A stretch of DNA of 8,029 bases from Deltaproteobacteria bacterium (GTDB taxonomy: Bacteria > Desulfobacterota > GWC2-55-46 > DRQE01), in NCBI GenBank assembly GCA_011371515.1, contig DRQE01000080.1:1-8029 (forward strand), given 5' to 3'. Shown here in pieces: positions 7,975 to 8,029 of the stretch. The notes beneath the pieces were generated by a model. That model saw only the letters and a program-made list of their open reading frames with translations, ran no database searches and was not told the DNA's origin. The position numbers and the translations under genes are program-made. Each line of letters starts with the position of its first letter. The stretch's first letter is position 1.

Positions 7975-8029
7975 ATGATAGCCCGCCTTCTCTATGCAAG
8001 CTGTATTATAAGTGTATTTGCGGTATCCC
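7975..8029 (+). CDS. N-terminus of a possible exported or membrane protein (3' end outside window)
   Basis: The 18 complete visible codons encode MIARLLYASCIISVFAVS, one Arg followed by a hydrophobic stretch, as in a Sec signal peptide or first membrane helix. The well-placed promoter at 7911-7940 supports a gene here. No clear ribosome site precedes the ATG, and an in-frame GTG at 7966 is an alternative start; an in-frame TAA at 7957-7959 sets the upstream limit. No twin-arginine motif is visible, so it is not an obvious Tat substrate. The product cannot be identified from this fragment. Confidence 0.4.
   Translation, partial: MIARLLYASCIISVFAVS

Overview
The window (8,029 bp) looks like ordinary chromosome from a Gram-negative-type bacterium. 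It is densely packed with housekeeping genes and has little mobile DNA. Ile is mostly ATA and Arg mostly AGA/AGG, and proteins are rich in Lys and Glu. GyrB is the long form with an insert in its C-terminal half, and a Tat pathway is present. This mix fits a thermophilic or anaerobic lineage such as Nitrospirota (Thermodesulfovibrio-like) or the former Deltaproteobacteria/Thermodesulfobacteriota. That placement is inference from composition and gene style, not a match to a named species.

Layout, left to right. (1) 1-597, + strand: the last 198 codons of NAD-dependent DNA ligase (ligA), with helix-hairpin-helix and BRCT regions. (2) 607-2190, - strand: a 527-residue regulator with a four-part architecture, namely LuxR-type HTH, a stand-alone NAD(P)-type Rossmann domain, GAF, and a GGDEF diguanylate cyclase with intact GGEEF active site and RxxD inhibitory site. 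This is the most interesting protein here. (3) 2191-2552: the only long gap. It holds the cyclase-gene promoter, an AT-rich inverted repeat, a weak hairpin/T-tract, and a possible 133-bp MITE-like element bounded by TA and short inverted repeats that abuts the stop codon of the next gene. (4) 2553-3050, - strand: a DUF458/YkuK-type RNase H-fold protein, divergent from gyrB. (5) 3184-5610, + strand: gyrB, most likely starting at an internal TTG. (6) 5613-6449, + strand: a NYN (PIN-like) nuclease fused to a cold-shock-like OB domain, 2 nt after gyrB and probably translationally coupled to it. (7) 7835-6446, - strand: a compact usp-tatB-tatC operon whose last stop codon overlaps that of the NYN gene. 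(8) 7911-8029, + strand: a good promoter followed by the first codons of a probable exported or membrane protein that runs off the window.

Common themes are DNA topology and ligation (GyrB, LigA), nucleic-acid processing (NYN-CSD, YkuK-like RNase H fold), stress and second-messenger control (Usp, GGDEF) and protein export (Tat). Promoters of three transcription units share an extended -10 of the form TGTGGTA(A/T)AA(T), and a TGTGTGGYAAC word recurs only in intergenic DNA. No rRNA, tRNA, CRISPR array or intact insertion sequence was seen.
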